A stretch of 5,813 bases of DNA from Candidatus Aminicenantota bacterium. Lineage in GTDB: Bacteria; Acidobacteriota; Aminicenantia; S016-38. The position numbers and the translations under genes were made by a program. Under the pieces are notes generated by a model. The model did no database searches and was not told the DNA's origin. It worked only from the letters and a program-made list of their open reading frames with translations. The stretch lies in NCBI GenBank assembly GCA_021161165.1, contig JAGHBF010000105.1:1-5813 (forward strand), in the 5' to 3' direction. How positions within the stretch are numbered: the stretch's first letter is position 1; the number at the start of each line of letters is the position of its first letter. Shown piece by piece: positions 5,785 through 5,813 of this stretch.

Positions 5785-5813
5785 ATATGAAATATACCAT
5801 AATAAATGGCATA
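5785..5813 (-). promoter_or_regulatory. A+T-rich leader of the histidine kinase with -10-like sequences
   Basis: The 29 bases before the kinase ATG contain TATTAT (5799-5804) and TATATT (5791-5796), each matching the -10 consensus at 5 of 6 positions when read on the minus strand. Any -35 element would lie at or beyond the window edge. If either box is used, the mRNA would have a very short leader or none, which would fit the missing Shine-Dalgarno sequence. In A+T-rich DNA such matches are common by chance. Confidence 0.2.

Noticed and set aside
1..5813. parS-like palindrome, CRISPR repeats, tRNA genes or insertion-sequence ends
   Set aside because: A read-through by eye found no GTTTCACGTGAAAC-like site, no spaced direct repeats, no tRNA cloverleaf and no transposase or terminal inverted repeats.

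Overview
The window holds five genes in two convergent groups. All five are recognisable bacterial families, and the A+T-rich sequence favours AGA/AGG arginine and ATA isoleucine codons with many Lys and Glu residues. Together with the two-gene (alpha and beta) glycyl-tRNA synthetase, this points to a bacterium. A thermophilic or anaerobic lineage, for example around Thermodesulfobacteriota, Nitrospirota or Aquificota, is a guess from codon style and protein flavour only.

Plus strand (1-3689): a short leader with a plausible promoter is followed by glyQ (73-921), glyS (914-2952) and a parB-like gene (2949-3689). Successive genes overlap by a few bases, so they look like one translationally coupled operon. 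GlyQ and GlyS together charge tRNA-Gly. The glyS reading frame is broken near position 1480. The N-terminal 193 codons and the C-terminal 488 codons lie in different frames, and a single -1 shift (equivalently, one missing base in a C5 or T5 run) restores a protein of about 679 residues, the normal length. This is either a sequence error, a real lesion, a split gene or an unusual recoding event. The ParB-like protein keeps the CTP-binding motifs and a helix-turn-helix but has no ParA partner and no obvious parS site here.

Minus strand (5784-3694): a soluble PAS histidine kinase is followed 15 bases later by a response regulator. The regulator has no DNA-binding or enzymatic output. Its receiver domain is followed by a DUF4388 (PatA-N-like) region and a C-terminal roadblock/LC7-like region. 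That output suggests signalling by protein-protein contact, possibly with a small GTPase of the MglA type. The two operons meet tail to tail with only 4 bases between the stop codons, and a possible hairpin spans both stops.

The most interesting points are the glyS frame break, the unusual response-regulator output and its kinase (Ser after the phospho-His, a three-Cys PAS insert), and the orphan ParB tied to a housekeeping synthetase operon. No RNA gene, CRISPR array, mobile element or long repeat was seen.
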